From NCBI GenBank assembly GCA_001507915.1, contig LGER01000008.1:1-46498 (forward strand): DNA of 46,498 nt. The letters are read 5' to 3'. A model generated the notes under the pieces. That model did not search any database and was not told the DNA's origin. It saw only the letters and a list, made by a program, of their open reading frames with translations. Both the position numbers and the translations under genes were made by a program. The DNA comes from Desulfonauticus sp. 38_4375 (lineage in GTDB: Bacteria > Desulfobacterota > Desulfovibrionia > Desulfovibrionales > Desulfonatronovibrionaceae). This document shows positions 1 to 8,616 of the stretch, piece by piece (position 1 is the first letter of the stretch; each line of letters opens with the position of its first letter).

Positions 1-107
1 AATTGATAAAACCTGTCTTTCTTCGCTATTTGTTGATTTTCTGGCGTAAATAAAATATTTCATAGTTTCACCTTAAGAATAGATTTCGAAAATGCCCGCT
101 TTTGGCC

Positions 108-124
108 TGCGTGCTTCGCACGCA
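108..124. other. short perfect hairpin downstream of tRNA-Ser
   Basis: A 7-bp perfect inverted repeat (TGCGTGC / GCACGCA) with a 3-nt loop lies 68 bases beyond the tRNA-Ser 3' end. There is no T run directly after it on either strand, so it is not a textbook terminator. It may be a processing or 3'-stabilising structure for the tadA-tRNA transcript. I see no convincing gene in positions 1-191. Confidence 0.3.
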
Positions 125-191
125 AAGGTAAAAAATATTTGAAGGGAAAATCGGCTGGCGTGCCCTTTTAAATTCCCCCCAGAATACCAAT

Positions 192-287
192 TGGCGGAGA
201 GGGTGGGATTCGAACCCACGTGCCCTGCTCTGCACAGGACAAGGCGATTTCGAGTCGCCCCCGTTACGACCACTTCGGTACCTCTCC
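192..287 (-). tRNA. tRNA-Ser (anticodon CGA)
   Basis: On the minus strand a 7-bp acceptor stem (GGAGAGG / CCTCTCC) closes a 96-nt cloverleaf. It has a long variable arm typical of class II tRNAs, a T arm with GGTTCGAATCC, and an anticodon loop CTCGAAA, giving anticodon CGA, which reads UCG serine codons. Discriminator G73 is followed by an encoded CCA at 194-192. The 5' end overlaps the last 24 bases of tadA (264-287), so the tadA stop TAA lies inside the D-arm region of the tRNA. Both may come from one transcript, with RNase P cleavage cutting the tadA coding end. Confidence 0.95.
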
Positions 288-755
288 TTTACGTTTGCGC
301 AGGAAAAAAGCCTTAAGCAGTCCACCTGCTTCTTGGGATAGTACTCCTTCTATAACCCAGAATTTATGATTTAGCCACTTAAGGCTTGGGTAGTCAAGGC
401 GAGAATAAATAGCCCCTGCTTTGGGGTCTCTGGCCCCAAAAATAAGTCCGCTTACTCTAGCTTGCACCAAAGCACCCAAGCACATGATACAGGGTTCCAG
501 GGTCACCACCATTACACTATTTAATAGCCGATAGTTGTTTATTTTTTCTCCAGCCTGGCGCAAAGCAAGTATTTCTGCATGAGCTGAAGGGTCCTTTAAG
601 GCAATGCATTGGTTATGGGCTTTGGCTAAAATTTGGCGGTGTTTTAAATCCCAGAGCACAGCCCCTATGGGCACTTCTCCTTTTTTCGCTCCCAAACCAG
701 CTTCTTTTAGCGCCAGGTTCATGAGGTATCTGGCTTTTTCTAAGGGAAAATCCAT
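264..755 (-). CDS. tadA: tRNA-specific adenosine deaminase TadA
   Basis: This 163-residue protein matches the tRNA adenosine deaminase family, which converts A34 to inosine in tRNA-Arg(ACG) in the cytoplasm. The zinc site is visible: H59 and catalytic E61 in the HAEILAL motif, and C89/C92 in LEPCIMC. The ATG at 755-753 is preferred over the upstream in-frame ATG at 827 because it gives the normal family N-terminus and overlaps the purQ stop by one base (TAATG), suggesting translational coupling. The last seven codons (GEVPKWS) and the stop are encoded by the first 24 bases of tRNA-Ser, so the extreme C-terminus is shaped by the tRNA sequence. A broader cytidine/guanine deaminase is possible but less likely. 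Confidence 0.93.
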   Translation of the reverse strand: MDFPLEKARYLMNLALKEAGLGAKKGEVPIGAVLWDLKHRQILAKAHNQCIALKDPSAHAEILALRQAGEKINNYRLLNSVMVVTLEPCIMCLGALVQARVSGLIFGARDPKAGAIYSRLDYPSLKWLNHKFWVIEGVLSQEAGGLLKAFFLRKRKGEVPKWS

Positions 756-1561
756 TATTGCCTTAGATATTCTACCCCGTTGGCAAAGATAAGGGTACCT
801 AGGGGAGAGGTGACTCCTCTGGTCCATTTAGGGTGATTGGTGGGGTGATTATAGGCCTCTGGATGGGGCATAAGCCCTAGAATCCTGCCACTGGGGTCTG
901 TTAGACCTGCAATGCCCAGGGGTGAACCATTGGGGTTATAGGGATATTCAAGGGTTGGCTGTTTGTTTTGAGGCGAGATATACTGCAAAGCAATGAGGTT
1001 ATTTTCTTCTAATTGAGTTAGAATCTGGGAGCTAAAAGGAATGACCTTGCCTTCTCCATGTCTTACGGGCAGGTATAGGTAATCTAAATTTTTAGTAAAG
1101 ATGCAGGGACTGCTGGTATTGACTTTTAACCAGACCCAGCGGTCTTCAAACCTGGCAGAGTCATTATAACTCAGACTTACCTGTCTTTCAAAATAGTTGT
1201 TTTCTAAAGCCGGGAGTAAACCCAGTTTGGTAAGGAGTTGAAAACCATTACAGATGCCTAAAATGATTTTATTTTCCTTTAAAAAGTTTTCTAATTCCTG
1301 GCGCAGGGAAGTGCCTGATATGGTTTTGGCATATTTCCAGCGAATAGCTGCGGCCTGAGCGCCTCCTAAGTCATCTCCATCTAAAAAGCCACCCGGGAAC
1401 ACGAGAAAGTTGTAGTCCTTTAAAAAGACCTTTTCCTGGATTAAATCAGAGAAAAAGCAAATATCTACTTTGTCTGCTCCAGCTTGCCTGGCAGCATAAG
1501 CACTTTCTCTTTCACAATTGGTTCCAAAACCAGTAATTACCAAAACTTTTACTTTAGCCAT
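755..1561 (-). CDS. purQ: phosphoribosylformylglycinamidine synthase, glutaminase subunit PurQ
   Basis: This 268-residue class I glutamine amidotransferase supplies ammonia for the FGAR to FGAM step of purine synthesis. The nucleophile is C104 in GICNGFQ, with H233 and E235 in PHPE completing the triad. The N-terminal VLVITGFGTNCE motif is typical of PurQ. The ATG at 1561 is chosen over one 37 codons upstream because it fits the family start and follows an AAGGA-like ribosome site. It is longer than the short PurQ of Bacillus (about 227 residues, from memory), with an insertion around residues 120-200. PurL and PurS are not in the window. It is transcribed with tadA and diverges from the chemosensory operon. 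Confidence 0.9.
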   Translation of the reverse strand: MAKVKVLVITGFGTNCERESAYAARQAGADKVDICFFSDLIQEKVFLKDYNFLVFPGGFLDGDDLGGAQAAAIRWKYAKTISGTSLRQELENFLKENKIILGICNGFQLLTKLGLLPALENNYFERQVSLSYNDSARFEDRWVWLKVNTSSPCIFTKNLDYLYLPVRHGEGKVIPFSSQILTQLEENNLIALQYISPQNKQPTLEYPYNPNGSPLGIAGLTDPSGRILGLMPHPEAYNHPTNHPKWTRGVTSPLGTLIFANGVEYLRQ

Positions 1562-1727
1562 TTTTTTTTCCTTTTCTGAATTAAGATGGGATTTTTTTAG
1601 AAAATTTCTAAAGGAAAAGCAACAAGTAGACGAAGCTAAGATTTGAGTGAAAAATAAATTTATGATTGTCAAAATTTTGAGAAATTGTTAGTTTTAGATA
1701 AAAGGTCTTATCTTTGCTAGGAATAGC

Positions 1728-1756
1728 TTGTGTTTTAAGCTAAAAATTTTTATAGG
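1728..1756 (+). promoter_or_regulatory. candidate sigma-70 promoter of the chemosensory operon
   Basis: TTGTGT (1728-1733) and TATAGG (1751-1756) are separated by exactly 17 bases and lie about 40 bases before the first gene of the operon, which has a strong AGGAGG ribosome site. Each hexamer matches consensus only partly. No sigma-28 or sigma-54 motif was recognised in this 234-base divergent region. Confidence 0.35.
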
Positions 1757-1795
1757 TACTAGAAATTAGGGGAAAATTTTAACCAGGAGGCAGCA

Positions 1796-2077
1796 ATGGC
1801 AGAACAAGAAATAACTTTGGTTATGGACGGTGATATAGTGGCTTCTAGAGCACAGGAAGTAAAAGATTTGATTGCAGAGAAGATAGCAGAAGGAGTTGAT
1901 TTGACTTTAGATTTAAGCAATGTTTCTTATGTTGATTCTATAGGAATAGGTATTATTATTGCTACTCATAATTCATTAAAATCTAGTGGAGGAAAGTTGA
2001 AAATTATTAATGCCTCTGAAGATATTCAAAATTTGTTTAAGACCATGAGGCTGGATAAACATATAGATATCTCCTAA
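1796..2077 (+). CDS. STAS-domain anti-sigma factor antagonist (SpoIIAA/RsbV-like)
   Basis: This 93-residue single-domain STAS protein has the signature VDSIGIG, where S48 after D47 corresponds to the serine phosphorylated in SpoIIAA/RsbV. Members bind a RsbW-type kinase when unphosphorylated and are released when it phosphorylates them. Both expected partners lie in the same operon: a RsbW-like ATPase at 8617 and a receiver-PP2C phosphatase at 7503. The ATG follows a strong AGGAGG site. It opens the operon, 39 bases before cheA. A structural role in the chemosensory array cannot be excluded, but the intact phospho-serine argues for partner switching. Confidence 0.9.
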   Translation: MAEQEITLVMDGDIVASRAQEVKDLIAEKIAEGVDLTLDLSNVSYVDSIGIGIIIATHNSLKSSGGKLKIINASEDIQNLFKTMRLDKHIDIS

Positions 2078-2116
2078 CTTTTAATTAAAAGTTAAAACAA
2101 TTAAAAGGGGTTTAAG

Positions 2117-5100
2117 ATGACTATGTTAGATGATGAAACCTTACAAATGTATGTGGAAGAGTCTAGAGAGCATCTAGAAAGTATAGAATCTGACCTTTTG
2201 GCCATTGAACAGATGGGAGAAGATATTGATGAAGAACTGGTAAATAAGGTTTTCAGGGCTGCTCATTCCATGAAAGGTGGTGCTGGCTTTCTAGGGCTTA
2301 ATACGATTAAAGAACTGGCTCATAAAATAGAAAATGTTCTGGACATGATTCGCAATAGAGAGCTGGTGCCCAATCCTGAAATTGTAAATATTTTACTTTT
2401 GGCCTTTGACCGTCTGGCAGAGCTTATTGATAATATTCAGGAAAGCAATGAGATGGATATCTCTGAGCATGTTACTGCACTTATGAGCATAACTTCTGGA
2501 AGCCTTCCTGAGCTAGAAAAAGAAAGTGTAATTGAGGTAGAAATAAAAGATAGGCAAGATAGAGTTGTTTTTACGGTTAAAGAATTTGATTTAAATCAAG
2601 CTAAAAAAGGTGGAAAGTTTATCTATCTTTTAGAGTTTGATTTAATACATGACATTCATAAGAAAGACAAGCAGCCCTATGAGGTGATTAAAGATATTCA
2701 ATCTACTGGAGAAATTGTTGACATTAAGCTTGATTTAGATGCGGTAGGTACACTAGAAGACGGTAAATTTAGTAATAAGATACCTCTATATGTGCTTTAT
2801 GCTTCTATTATTGAACCAGATATATTTAATACCCTTTTAAACCTACCTGAAGAGCAAATAAAACTTATTGAAATAGATGAATCTAAATCTATAGTAGAAA
2901 GTAAAGAAGCAGATTTTGGGCAAAGGGAAGACACTGGGGAAACAGAAGAAGTAATGGATATAGAGGAGGAAGAGCAAGGGCATTTAATAGAAGAAGAAAT
3001 TGAGTCACGAGTAAGAGAACAGGCTGTAGAGTCTGGGCCTAAAGAGCAAGTTCAAGCAACCAGGCCGGTTGCTTCTTCCCCTAAAGTTAAACCTGCTTCC
3101 CTGGCTAAAAAAGTTTCTCCTTCTAAGTCTACGGTTCATACAGATGCCCAACCTGCAGCTTCAATGCATGCAGAAACTTTACGTGTACATGTAAGTTTGC
3201 TGGAAAATTTAATGAATTTAGCTGGAGAGCTGGTACTAAGTCGTAACCAGCTTATGCAGGCCATTAGTCAGGGAGATGAACATGAGATTTTAAATGCTGG
3301 ACAGAGAATAGATCTGGTAACCTCTGAGTTGCAAGAAGCCATTATGCTTACCAGAATGCAACCTGTGGGCAATATTTTTAATAAATTTCCAAGGGTAGTT
3401 AGGGATCTGGCCAGGGATTTAGGTAAGGAAATAGAATTAATCTTAGAAGGAAAAGAGGTTGAACTGGACAAAACCATTATTGAAGGACTTTCTGACCCCT
3501 TAACCCATTTGGTTCGGAATTCTGCTGACCATGGCATAGAAAGTCCAGAAGAGCGTATTGCCAAGGGCAAAAATCCCACAGGTAAAATTATTTTAAAAGC
3601 CTATCATGCGGCTGGACAGGTAAACATTGAAATCAAAGATGACGGTAGAGGAATAGATGCAGAGAAGATAGTAAATAAGGCCATAGAAAAAGGGCTTATT
3701 ACTGAAGAGCAAGCCAAGGGTATGAATGAAAAAGAAAAGTTGAACCTCATCTTTTTGCCCGGTCTTTCCACAGCCGAAAAGATTTCTGATGTTTCTGGTC
3801 GGGGAGTGGGCATGGATGTGGTCAAAAGCAACCTGGATAAACTGGGCGGTCAGGTGGATATTGAGACTGCAAAGGATAAGGGGACCACTATTAGAATCAA
3901 GTTGCCCCTTACTCTGGCTATTATTCCCAGTTTACTGGTTTCTGTGGGCGAAGAGCGTTTTGCCATTCCGCAGGTAAATGTGGATGAACTGATAGAAGTG
4001 CCTGCCAGTCAAGTAGAAGAGCGCATTGAAAAGGTAGGTGATGCCGATGTCTTGATTTTAAGAGGTGAGCTTATTCCCTTACTTAGCTTGGCTGAAATTC
4101 TGGGGTTAAAAGAATATAAAGAAGAAAGCAGTTTTGCTGATAAGTATAAGTCCAAAGGTGGTTCAGTAAAAGTAGTTATCGCTCAAGCTGGCTCATTTAA
4201 GTATGGATTGGTGGTAGACCAATTACATGATTCAGTAGAAATTGTAGTAAAACCTCTGGGCAGGCATTTTAAAAATTGTCAGGGTTATGCTGGGGCTACC
4301 ATTATGGGTGATGGAAAGGTAGCCCTTATTTTAGATGTGGTTGGTTTGGCCAGATTGGCAGAGCTTTCAGCAATAAATGTGGAAGACAAGGTAGAGGATA
4401 GAGATAAAGTGGAACAAACAGGAGAAGAATATCATACCCTGTTTTTATTCAACAATGCCCCAGGGGAATATTGTGCTGTGCCTCTGGATCTGGTGGCCAG
4501 GGTTGAGCTTATTAAGGCCAGTGATATTGAAGTAGTGGGTGGTAAGAAAGTAATTCAGTATAGAGGTGGGAGTTTGCCCATTTTTGCCCTGGAAGAGGTG
4601 GCCAATGTGGGGCATCTGGAACTGGAAGGAGATCTGGTGGTTATTGTTTTTGTGATGAGTGGACACGAAGTGGGCTTGTTGGCCAATCCCCCTGTGGATG
4701 CCATGGAAACCAACGTAAAAATAGATGATTTTGCCCTCAAACAACCAGGAATTGCCGGCTCTACCATTATAAATGACCGAACCACTTTGGTGGTGGATAT
4801 CTTTGAATTTTTTGAAACCTTAAATCCTGAGTGGTTTAAAGAGCGTAAAGAGGCTGTAGAAGAGATTAAAAAAGAAGGTGAACGCAAGGTGCTTTTGGTA
4901 GAGGATTCTGACTTCTTTAGAAATCAGGTGAAAAAATTTATCGAAGCTGAAGGTTATAAAGTGGTGGCTGCAGAAGATGGTCAGGTGGCCTGGGATTATC
5001 TTAATGAGCATCCTGACGAGATAAGTGTTGTAGTAACAGATATTGAAATGCCCAATATGGATGGTTTTGAATTGACCAAGCTTATTAAGGAAAGTCCTAA

Positions 5101-5257
5101 CTTTTCTCACTTACCCGTTATTGCCCTTACCTCTTTAGCTGGAGAAGAGGATGTGGAAAAGGGTAGGCAGGTAGGTATTGATGACTATCAAATTAAGCTG
5201 GATAAGGAAAAATTATTACAAAGCATATATAATTTTTTAACCAAAAAGGCTGCCTAA
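2117..5257 (+). CDS. cheA: chemotaxis histidine kinase CheA with two CheW-like domains and a receiver
   Basis: This 1046-residue cytoplasmic kinase has these domains in order: an Hpt domain with phospho-acceptor H50 (AAHSMKGGAGFLG); a P2-like region around 140-250; an acidic then Pro/Ser/Lys-rich linker around 270-350; a dimerisation helix pair around 354-420; an HATPase with N box (HLVRNSADHG, about 467), G1 (DDGRGID) and G2 (GRGVGMD, about 560); a CheW domain around 600-745; a second, more divergent CheW-like domain around 772-890; and a receiver at 923-1046 with phospho-site D975 (VTDIEMPNMDG). The receiver could act as a phosphate sink or internal output, since the operon has no CheY. An AAAAGGGG ribosome site precedes the ATG. 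Confidence 0.95.
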   Translation: MTMLDDETLQMYVEESREHLESIESDLLAIEQMGEDIDEELVNKVFRAAHSMKGGAGFLGLNTIKELAHKIENVLDMIRNRELVPNPEIVNILLLAFDRLAELIDNIQESNEMDISEHVTALMSITSGSLPELEKESVIEVEIKDRQDRVVFTVKEFDLNQAKKGGKFIYLLEFDLIHDIHKKDKQPYEVIKDIQSTGEIVDIKLDLDAVGTLEDGKFSNKIPLYVLYASIIEPDIFNTLLNLPEEQIKLIEIDESKSIVESKEADFGQREDTGETEEVMDIEEEEQGHLIEEEIESRVREQAVESGPKEQVQATRPVASSPKVKPASLAKKVSPSKSTVHTDAQPAASMHAETLRVHVSLLENLMNLAGELVLSRNQLMQAISQGDEHEILNAGQRIDLVTSELQEAIMLTRMQPVGNIFNKFPRVVRDLARDLGKEIELILEGKEVELDKTIIEGLSDPLTHLVRNSADHGIESPEERIAKGKNPTGKIILKAYHAAGQVNIEIKDDGRGIDAEKIVNKAIEKGLITEEQAKGMNEKEKLNLIFLPGLSTAEKISDVSGRGVGMDVVKSNLDKLGGQVDIETAKDKGTTIRIKLPLTLAIIPSLLVSVGEERFAIPQVNVDELIEVPASQVEERIEKVGDADVLILRGELIPLLSLAEILGLKEYKEESSFADKYKSKGGSVKVVIAQAGSFKYGLVVDQLHDSVEIVVKPLGRHFKNCQGYAGATIMGDGKVALILDVVGLARLAELSAINVEDKVEDRDKVEQTGEEYHTLFLFNNAPGEYCAVPLDLVARVELIKASDIEVVGGKKVIQYRGGSLPIFALEEVANVGHLELEGDLVVIVFVMSGHEVGLLANPPVDAMETNVKIDDFALKQPGIAGSTIINDRTTLVVDIFEFFETLNPEWFKERKEAVEEIKKEGERKVLLVEDSDFFRNQVKKFIEAEGYKVVAAEDGQVAWDYLNEHPDEISVVVTDIEMPNMDGFELTKLIKESPNFSHLPVIALTSLAGEEDVEKGRQVGIDDYQIKLDKEKLLQSIYNFLTKKAA

Positions 5258-5276
5258 CAGGTAAAGGGGGTGCAAG

Positions 5277-7021
5277 ATGAAGATAGGCTATAAGGTGATG
5301 AGCCTTACTACTTTTTTGCTGGTTATGATAGTGGGAATTGTCCTGGCTGTAGTTATATACAACATGCGCTCCATTGGTACCTTTACTCAAGAAAAGGTAA
5401 ATTTATTTGGTGACTCTATTGTTAAAATGGTTAATGAAAACGGAAATGACATTGAAAATAAATTTGAAGAAATTTTTTACAAAGAAAAAGAGACTTTTTT
5501 AAAAAGTGAAGTGGATTCTATTGTTTCAGGCATAAGAGCTATAGTTGCTCAGGCCAAAGAAGAGGGTAGATCCCAGACAGAAATTGAAGAATTGGTAAAG
5601 ATTTTTATCAATCATGTGCGTTATGGAGAAAATAAGGACGGATATTTTTGGGTAAATGACTTAAAGGCAGTGATTGTGGTTCATCCTGTAAAACCTTCTT
5701 TGAATGGCAAAGACCTTAGCTTTCCTATGTCTATCTTATCCCTGAGCTAGGCTGGATTGTAGGTACGGGTGTTTATATTGATGATATTCAGGAAAAGATA
5801 ACTGAAGTAGCCAAAATGGTTGTTGCCCAGGAAAAAGAGGTCCAGGAAAAAACAGCTAAAGAAAGTCAAAGCATGTATTCTAATATAAGTGATAAGATAG
5901 ATAGCTTGGTTATGATAATCTCTGGAGTAGGAGTAGGAGTTGTTGTTTTGGGCTTGATTTTGGGATTTCTCTTTACTCAATTTAGCATCACCAAACCCTT
6001 GCAAAGAGCAATTGCTTTTGCCCAGGAACTTAGTTCCGGCAACTTAACCGTAAAGCTTGATTTAAAATCCAGGGATGAGATTGGTATTCTGGCTGCAGCC
6101 TTAAATGGAATGGGAGATAAGTTAAAAGAATTGTTTAGAATAGACGAGCTTAGACAGTTAGGAGATGTCCTGGCTCGGGCTTCTTCTCAAATGGATAGTA
6201 TGTCTAATGAGTTTACTGCCAGGGCTGAAGGTATGGCTGGCAGGGCCAATACTGTAGCTACTGCAGCTGAAGAAATGAGTGTAAACATGAGTAATGTGGC
6301 CCAGGCTATGGAAGGAGTGCAAGAAGCTGCCAATACTGTAGCCACTGCAGCTGAAGAAATGAGTGCTACTATTTCAGAGATAGCTCAAAATTCAGAAAAG
6401 GCCAAAGAGATTACTAACCAGGCAGTGGAAAAGGGCTCTCAGACCTCAGAAAGAGTGCACCAGTTGGGTTTAGCTGCTGCTGAAATTACCAAGGTAACCG
6501 AAACCATTACAGCTATATCTTCTCAAACCAACTTGCTGGCTTTAAATGCCACCATAGAAGCTGCCAGGGCTGGAGAGGCAGGTAAAGGGTTTGCAGTAGT
6601 GGCCAATGAGATTAAAGAACTTGCTCAACAAACAGCCAAGGCCACAGAAGAGATTAAGGGGAAAATTGCAGATATTCAAAAGGCTACAGATGTAACAGTA
6701 GAGGATATTAAGTCCATAACAGAAGTTATTAATGATATAGATTCTATTATTTCTACCATAGCAGCTGCAGTAGAGGAACAATCTGTAACCACTAGAGATA
6801 TTGCTCAAAATATAGGCAATATTTCTCAAAATATTGCTGAAGCTGGAGAAAATGTAAATCAAAGTTCTGAAGTTGCCCAGGATATTGCTAAGGATATTGC
6901 AGAAGTTAATGTAGAAGTTAATGAAATGGCCAATAGTAGTTCTCAACTCAAACAAAGTGCAGAGGAGCTTATTGAATTATCTAAAAAGTTAAAGCATATA
7001 ACTGATAGTTTTAAGGTTTAA
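5277..7021 (+). pseudogene. methyl-accepting chemotaxis protein, broken in its Cache sensor domain
   Basis: The reading frame from 5277 (ATG after AAAGGGGG) encodes a transmembrane helix and a single-Cache sensor up to [13 protein letters not shown], then runs out of frame and stops at 5748-5750. The downstream frame begins at 5720 as [17 protein letters not shown], the usual end of this Cache type. It continues through a second membrane helix, HAMP (about 5990-6150) and the signalling tip ([20 protein letters not shown]) to 7021. The stretch that normally joins NGKDLS to the LSYV strand is missing, so an internal deletion that also shifts frame is the simplest reading. A fragment could start at ATG 5816, without a clear ribosome site, giving a 401-residue sensorless transducer. 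Confidence 0.8.
6245..6364 (+). repeat. 84-bp-period repeat in the MCP helical region
   Basis: A 36-bp block at 6245-6280 recurs at 6329-6364 with one mismatch. Each encodes [12 protein letters not shown]. The offset of 84 bp equals 28 residues, four heptads, so the coiled-coil register of the MCP cytoplasmic hairpin is preserved. It looks like a recent in-register duplication. Confidence 0.75.
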
Positions 7022-7047
7022 AGTAAATAAAAAGGGGTTTAGTTGCT

Positions 7048-7503
7048 ATGGCAGAGATCGTAAAAAGAAGTGGCTCTTTTCAGGCATCTTGTTTTTATCT
7101 GGGAGAAGCTCTTTGTGGAATTGATATTAATCTTATTCAGGAGATTAACAAACAAATAAATTATACAGCTGTTCCTCATGCTCCAGATTATGTTCTGGGT
7201 ATTATGAATTTAAGAGGAAGAATTGTTACTATTATTGATTTTGGGAAAAAACTTGGTTTGGGAAGTACAAAAGTTACAGATTCAACCAGGATTATTATTG
7301 TTAATTCACAAGAAGAACAAATTGGCTTGATGGTAGATAAGATTACAGATGTGATTACAGGTAAGTGGGAAGAAGTGTCCCCTCCACCAGCCAATATAAA
7401 AGGTATTCAGGGTAGATACTTTTTGGGAGTGTGTAAGTCCAAGGATAGGAAATTGGTAGCCTTATTAAATGTGGAGGAAGCATTGGCTGATGAGGGGAAT
7501 TAA
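7048..7503 (+). CDS. cheW: chemotaxis coupling protein CheW
   Basis: This 151-residue single-domain CheW couples MCP signalling tips to CheA in the chemosensory array. The typical order is visible: a beta-rich N-terminus (CFYLGEALCGIDINLIQEI), the conserved VLGIMNLRGRIVTIIDFGKKLG strand pair near residue 50-70, and VDKITDVI before the C-terminal half. It lies 26 bases after the MCP, and its TAA stop overlaps the ATG of the next gene by one base (TAATG), suggesting coupled translation with the receiver-PP2C gene. Confidence 0.95.
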   Translation: MAEIVKRSGSFQASCFYLGEALCGIDINLIQEINKQINYTAVPHAPDYVLGIMNLRGRIVTIIDFGKKLGLGSTKVTDSTRIIIVNSQEEQIGLMVDKITDVITGKWEEVSPPPANIKGIQGRYFLGVCKSKDRKLVALLNVEEALADEGN

Positions 7504-8612
7504 TGGGCAAAAAACAGACCCCATTAATTTTGATTGCTGATGACTCTGTTTTAAATAGGGCCATATTAGCTTCTTTATTAAAAGATGCAGGTTATCATAC
7601 AATAGAGGCCAACTCTGGGCTAGAAGCAAGGGAGTTGGCCCTTAAGTTAAAACCTGATCTTATTTTACTGGATATTATGATGCCAGAAGAGGATGGGTTG
7701 ACTACCTGTCTAAAACTCAAAAGTCATCCTCTTACTCAAGACATTCCCATTATCTTTGTTTCTGCTCTAAATGAAAGCAGTTATGTGGTTCAGGCCTTAG
7801 AGATGGGAGGAGTGGACTATATTGTCAAACCCTTTTCCCATCCAGAAATTTTAGCTCGCATTAAGGTTCATCTGGGTCTTAAATTTGCCAGAGAACAACT
7901 AGTAGAAGCCCAAAGTGATAAGTTGAACCGGGTAAAAGAGATGCAAACTTCTCTTTTAATTTCTCCTAAGGATTTACCTCAAGCTCAATTTGACTTTGTC
8001 TATTATCCCTTGGAAGAAGCTGGAGGAGATTTTTTAGAGGTGATGGATTTGGGTGAGAAACATTTTTTGTATCTTTTAGGAGATATTAGCGGGCATGATA
8101 TTAGTATTGCTTATTATCTTTCAGCTTTAAAGGCTTTATGCCAGCAAAATTTTGCCCTTTATACTTCAGTAAAAGATAGCCTGCAAATGATAAATAAGAT
8201 TTGTAAGAGTATTTTTAAAGAAGATCAATATTTTACTGCTAATGTTATTTTGCTAAATAAAAATAATAATATTTTACAATTTTATAATTGTGCTCATTTT
8301 CCTATTCTGTTGTTTAGAGAGGGGGAAGTAAAGGAAATTTACGGCCAAGGCGATGTTTTAGGGGCCTTTGAAGAATTTTTTATTGAAGAAACTATTATAG
8401 AAGTTGATAGGAAGGATAGAATATTTTTATTTACTGATGGCCTGGTTCCCAATGATAAAAATTTTAGAAAGTATTTAGATAGATTGAAAAATATCATTTT
8501 AAAGCATAAAGGAGAAGATTTAAAAGGAATATGTAAAAAGATATTTAGTGATTTTTGGGGAAGAGGGGATAGATTAAAAGATGATGTTTCTTTGATGTGT
8601 ATAGAAATTTAG
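7503..8612 (+). CDS. response regulator with PP2C/SpoIIE serine phosphatase output
   Basis: This 369-residue protein joins a receiver (about 8-125; acidic pocket ADDS, phospho-site D57, K109 in VKPF) to a PP2C-type SpoIIE/RsbU phosphatase domain (about 160-369). Phosphatase motifs are AGGDF, GDISGHD, FTDGL and the terminal KDDVSLM, which carry the metal-binding aspartates. RsbU-type phosphatases dephosphorylate STAS antagonists; the likely substrate is the STAS protein at 1796. CheA is the obvious candidate phosphodonor for D57, which would make this the output of the chemosensory pathway. It overlaps cheW by one base and is followed after four bases by the RsbW-like gene. Confidence 0.93.
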   Translation: MGKKQTPLILIADDSVLNRAILASLLKDAGYHTIEANSGLEARELALKLKPDLILLDIMMPEEDGLTTCLKLKSHPLTQDIPIIFVSALNESSYVVQALEMGGVDYIVKPFSHPEILARIKVHLGLKFAREQLVEAQSDKLNRVKEMQTSLLISPKDLPQAQFDFVYYPLEEAGGDFLEVMDLGEKHFLYLLGDISGHDISIAYYLSALKALCQQNFALYTSVKDSLQMINKICKSIFKEDQYFTANVILLNKNNNILQFYNCAHFPILLFREGEVKEIYGQGDVLGAFEEFFIEETIIEVDRKDRIFLFTDGLVPNDKNFRKYLDRLKNIILKHKGEDLKGICKKIFSDFWGRGDRLKDDVSLMCIEI

Positions 8613-8616
8613 ATTA

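Noticed and set aside
68-325. Minus-strand 85-residue and overlapping 66-residue reading frames
   Set aside because: They run across tRNA-Ser and match no protein pattern; both are chance frames.
1562-1795. Flagellar sigma-28 or sigma-54 promoter for the chemosensory operon
   Set aside because: No TAAA-N15-GCCGATAA or GG-N10-GC pattern was found; only a weak sigma-70-like element fits.
3268-5110. Several minus-strand frames of 75-110 residues inside cheA
   Set aside because: All are antisense shadows of a continuous, well-conserved CheA frame with no ribosome sites or motifs.
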